A stretch of 64,000 nucleotides of DNA from Aurifilum marmelostoma (Eukaryota; Ascomycota; Sordariomycetes; Diaporthales; Cryphonectriaceae). The number at the start of each line of letters is the position of its first letter. Position 1 is the stretch's first letter. The notes under the pieces are model-generated. The model was not told where the DNA came from and made no database searches. It worked only from the letters and a program-made list of their open reading frames with translations. Shown piece by piece: positions 61,514 to 64,000 of the stretch. The DNA lies in assembly GCA_027559495.1 (NCBI GenBank), contig JAMXSV010000028.1, forward strand, positions 1 through 64,000, read 5' to 3'. A program made the position numbers and the translations under genes.

Positions 61514-62344
61514 GGTTGTTGATACTGGAAAGATGGATAAAATAGGCGGCAATAGAGAAATATAGCCGGATAGAGAGGGGAGTAGTAACAAAGTCGGGAG
61601 GATACTGGTGTTGATGTGTGGATGTTTGTTTTCTGCTTGAGGTGGCCAGAGGCGGAATAGTAGGGATATTTATAATTGTAGTGGCGCTGGTGATAGTGAC
61701 GGAAATTGAGAGACTATGGCTCATCTGGCATTGCGCAACTGATTATGATGAGTAACTGTGGCTATTGTATCCAGTGCTATTGTAGTCTGAGGAGAAGGTA
61801 GGAGAAGACAGAACCTATTGTGGAATGTTTATAGTTTCGATTGATTATACTGAGACGTTTTACTGAGTAATTACATAATACAATATATTTAAGCAGAGAT
61901 GGTATTGTGCAGATATAAAGAGCATTTGAGAAATTGATGGACTACTGTAGATGCTGGCCGGACAAATTGGTCTGTTTGAGTATTATTGAGGGGTGACGAG
62001 AGGGGACATTCACGAACTGTCCACGTTGTTCAGATGCGAGGGATAGACCGTGATTCAGTGGTTATTGATGGACTGAAGAAAATCTTGACAGAAGACGGTG
62101 AATTGATTTATTCTGCTATTCTTCACATGATAGTTTGAGCACATTGGCAATACATGAACTTGAATATATCATACGTGACCTCAACAACGTCTAATATCCT
62201 ATTTAGGTAGCACTTCATTTTCATCAAATAAGTAATTCATGAAGCATTCTCTCATGTGCACTTCTACTTTGGGCGTTCAATATGCAAGTACTACTGCAAC
62301 ACAGTAAGATCATCTTCAAGGTCTGTCTGAATATCCTCGTCTCA
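61514..62344. other. AT-leaning intergenic region
   Basis: 830 bp between two minus-strand genes, including the promoter of the Cys-motif gene. It is AT-rich but keeps CA and TG dinucleotides, so it does not show the mutation signature of the left edge. No gene was seen. Confidence 0.5.
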
Positions 62345-63869
62345 TCAATTCAACCTCTGGCGGCTCAGTTCTATTGCAACATCAGCAGTGGCCCCATCAA
62401 TAAAATCATTCATGATCACCACAAGGTCGTTGTGGCCACAGGCCCGGAGCGCATTATCCCGCACCCACGGCAGGGTTTTGGAGTCACAAGTAGGCTTGGT
62501 AGCCAGCAGACAGCTGCTCGTGGACCCAGCCTCAAGGACGCTATAGGCTACCGCCTTGGGGATATTTGACGCCGTTGCCTGGCACTGGATGTTGATAAAG
62601 CCACGCCCGCCACAGCAGTCTGGGTGCAGGATCTGGCCGAACCCTGCCACGATGCTGTCGCCGTTCACGGTGGCATTGCCGGCGTCCGTGTAGGTGGAGA
62701 TGGAGTCGATGCTGTTGAGCATGATCAGCCGCTTGCCGTCGTGGCGCAGGTCGCCGATGGTCCTGTTCCTGAGATCGTCCAGGTTGCCCGTGGTGATCCT
62801 GTGCGGGTTGCCGTCGCCGCGGCGGAGGGCGGCCTGGAGGTAGTCTTTGAGCTGCTGCTCTGAGGGGTGCTGACAGGCCGCAGGGACGCCTATGTTCATG
62901 TGGTCAGTTGCTCAAGACCTATCCACACTCTTGGGGGCGTTTTCCTCGCTCAGAAAGAGAGGAAGAACACAACATACCATCCCAACGCAGCTGAACCACC
63001 ACAATCTCTGTGGGCTTATCCATCAGGAACTGCACGACCCCGTTCAGAAAGTCGTCGTATGCCATGCCAGGGATGGCGCTGTGCTGGAAGTAGAGCTTGT
63101 CAGGCAGGTACTTCCTGACCTCGTTGTGGGTGAACGCAGGCCTGAACTCGAAATACCTCGCCCCCAGCGCCAGCATGGACCGCAGCGGGTCCTTCTGCGT
63201 GATGGCGAGGCTGGACACGATATCCGGGGCCAGGGCGGCGACGGCAGGGCCCGAGACCTTGTCGGTGATCTCCGACAGGACGCGGGTGTACGACTTGTCG
63301 TTGGCGAGCAGCGTGCGCACGACAGCCCCGCCAGCGTGCTTGATGATGACGTCGCAGTTCTGCATGCTGTTCATGCCCACGTCGTGTGCCGCGGGCAGGA
63401 CGAAGCGTCGATAGGGCTGGTCCTTTTGCGGCGATCCCGGCGGCGCGGCGCTGCCCATCCAGCCCGAGAAGTCGGGCGTGACGGTGATGTAGCACTGGTG
63501 GCGGCCGGGGAGCAGGCCGTGGCCCTGGCCGGACTCGTAGAAGCCGTACGAGACGATGAGGTCCGGGTCCCTGTGCAGGATGGACTGCGTCTTGGCGATG
63601 GTGTCCATGGTGCCGCCCGAGGCGTTGCCCGTGAGGGCGTTGACGTCGATCCACTGCTCCGTGATGACCTTGCCGTCGTGGAGGACCTTGAAGGTGAACC
63701 TGCCCTTCTCGTTGAACAGACCGTGGATCTTGCTGGACTCGACCTCGAGGTCGCCGTTCCAGAACTGACGGAGCTCATTGCGGACTACTGTCTGGCCTGG
63801 CACCGACAGCTCGATGGAGCAGCCGGGGGCGGCGATATATGTGTACGCCTGAACTCCTTTGCTGGGCAT
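62345..63869 (-). CDS. PLC-like phosphodiesterase (TIM-barrel) protein
   Basis: Exons are 62978-63869 and 62345-62889, with an 88-nt GT-AG intron (phase 1) that joins QLRWDG to VPAACQHPSE, giving 478 aa. An N-terminal beta-sandwich-like region (residues 1-155) precedes a PI-PLC X-like barrel. LPAAHDVGMNSMQ carries the first catalytic-type His (compare GTHNS in phospholipases). LGARYFEFRPAF holds the strand-2 acidic residue and Arg, and PTEIVVVQLRWDG the next strand. The second exon completes the barrel. Related fungal proteins hydrolyse phosphoinositide-like or other phosphodiesters, but the substrate is unknown. No signal peptide is evident at this start. Confidence 0.8.
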
Positions 63870-64000
63870 GGCTGCGGCAGTGGGTGTGTGTGTGAAGGTT
63901 TGGAGGTGCAATCACGATGAGTCGTCGTGAAAGTAGATGGGACCAAGGTGAAGATCTAGACTGTTTATTAATGATCACGGGTCATGTTGATTAAAAAAAA
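63870..64000. other. Promoter-proximal edge of window
   Basis: 130 bp upstream of the phosphodiesterase start. The window ends in an A-run. Confidence 0.5.

Noticed and set aside
61700..62340. AT-rich stretch considered as a second RIP-mutated repeat
   Set aside because: CA, TG and CG dinucleotides are present in all contexts, so the signature of 1-3240 is absent.
62892..63920. 342-codon plus-strand ORF
   Set aside because: Antisense shadow of the GC-rich phosphodiesterase gene; composition is that of a complement frame and no family is recognisable.

Overview
The window looks like a chromosome arm of a filamentous ascomycete (Pezizomycotina, probably Sordariomycetes). The evidence is: short GT-AG introns of about 50-260 nt; fungal-only families (Clr5 domain, HAK1-type K+ transporter, CSC1/DUF221 channel, expanded fungal kinases); CT-rich leaders; and a repeat remnant destroyed by RIP-like C-to-T mutation. 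No tRNA, rRNA or CRISPR array was seen. All assignments come from reading translated sequence and splice sites; no database search was run.

Layout. 1-3.3 kb is an extremely AT-rich, fully decayed Ty1/copia-like retroelement ending in an intact-looking 192-bp 3' LTR. 4.2-5.8 kb carries a Yellow/MRJP-family gene and 6.5-8.9 kb a multi-exon divergent protein kinase. 9.3-11.9 kb (-) is a vacuolar Ca2+/H+ exchanger. 13.9-15.1 kb is a charged, Ser/Arg-rich protein with a probable frameshift. 15.9-17.5 kb is the ribosome-assembly factor Rsa4/Notchless. 17.8-20.9 kb (-) is a HAK potassium transporter. 23.6-25.0 kb (-) is a branched-chain aminotransferase-like enzyme and 25.7-27.1 kb (-) a Gln-rich Clr5-domain protein. 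A 6.9-kb gene-poor gap follows. 34.0-37.1 kb (-) is a catalytically degenerate trehalose-6-phosphate synthase complex subunit. After another 5.2-kb gap, 42.3-45.0 kb is the meiotic MutS homologue MSH4 with a C-terminal frameshift. 45.5-46.9 kb (-) is a secreted Ser/Thr-rich protein. 48.3-48.9 kb is a small ankyrin protein with a frameshift. 49.5-52.3 kb (-) is a CSC1/OSCA-type channel, 54.0-56.6 kb a dynamin-like GTPase, 57.6-58.6 kb a 7-TM protein, 60.9-61.5 kb (-) a small Cys-motif protein and 62.3-63.9 kb (-) a PLC-like phosphodiesterase.

There is no biosynthetic cluster. The genes are mostly housekeeping: ion homeostasis (Ca2+, K+, osmosensing), stress sugar metabolism, ribosome assembly and meiosis. 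The two most notable signals are the strict sequence context of the RIP-like mutation at the left edge, and three separate apparent +1 frameshifts that all coincide with G or C homopolymers in otherwise good genes.
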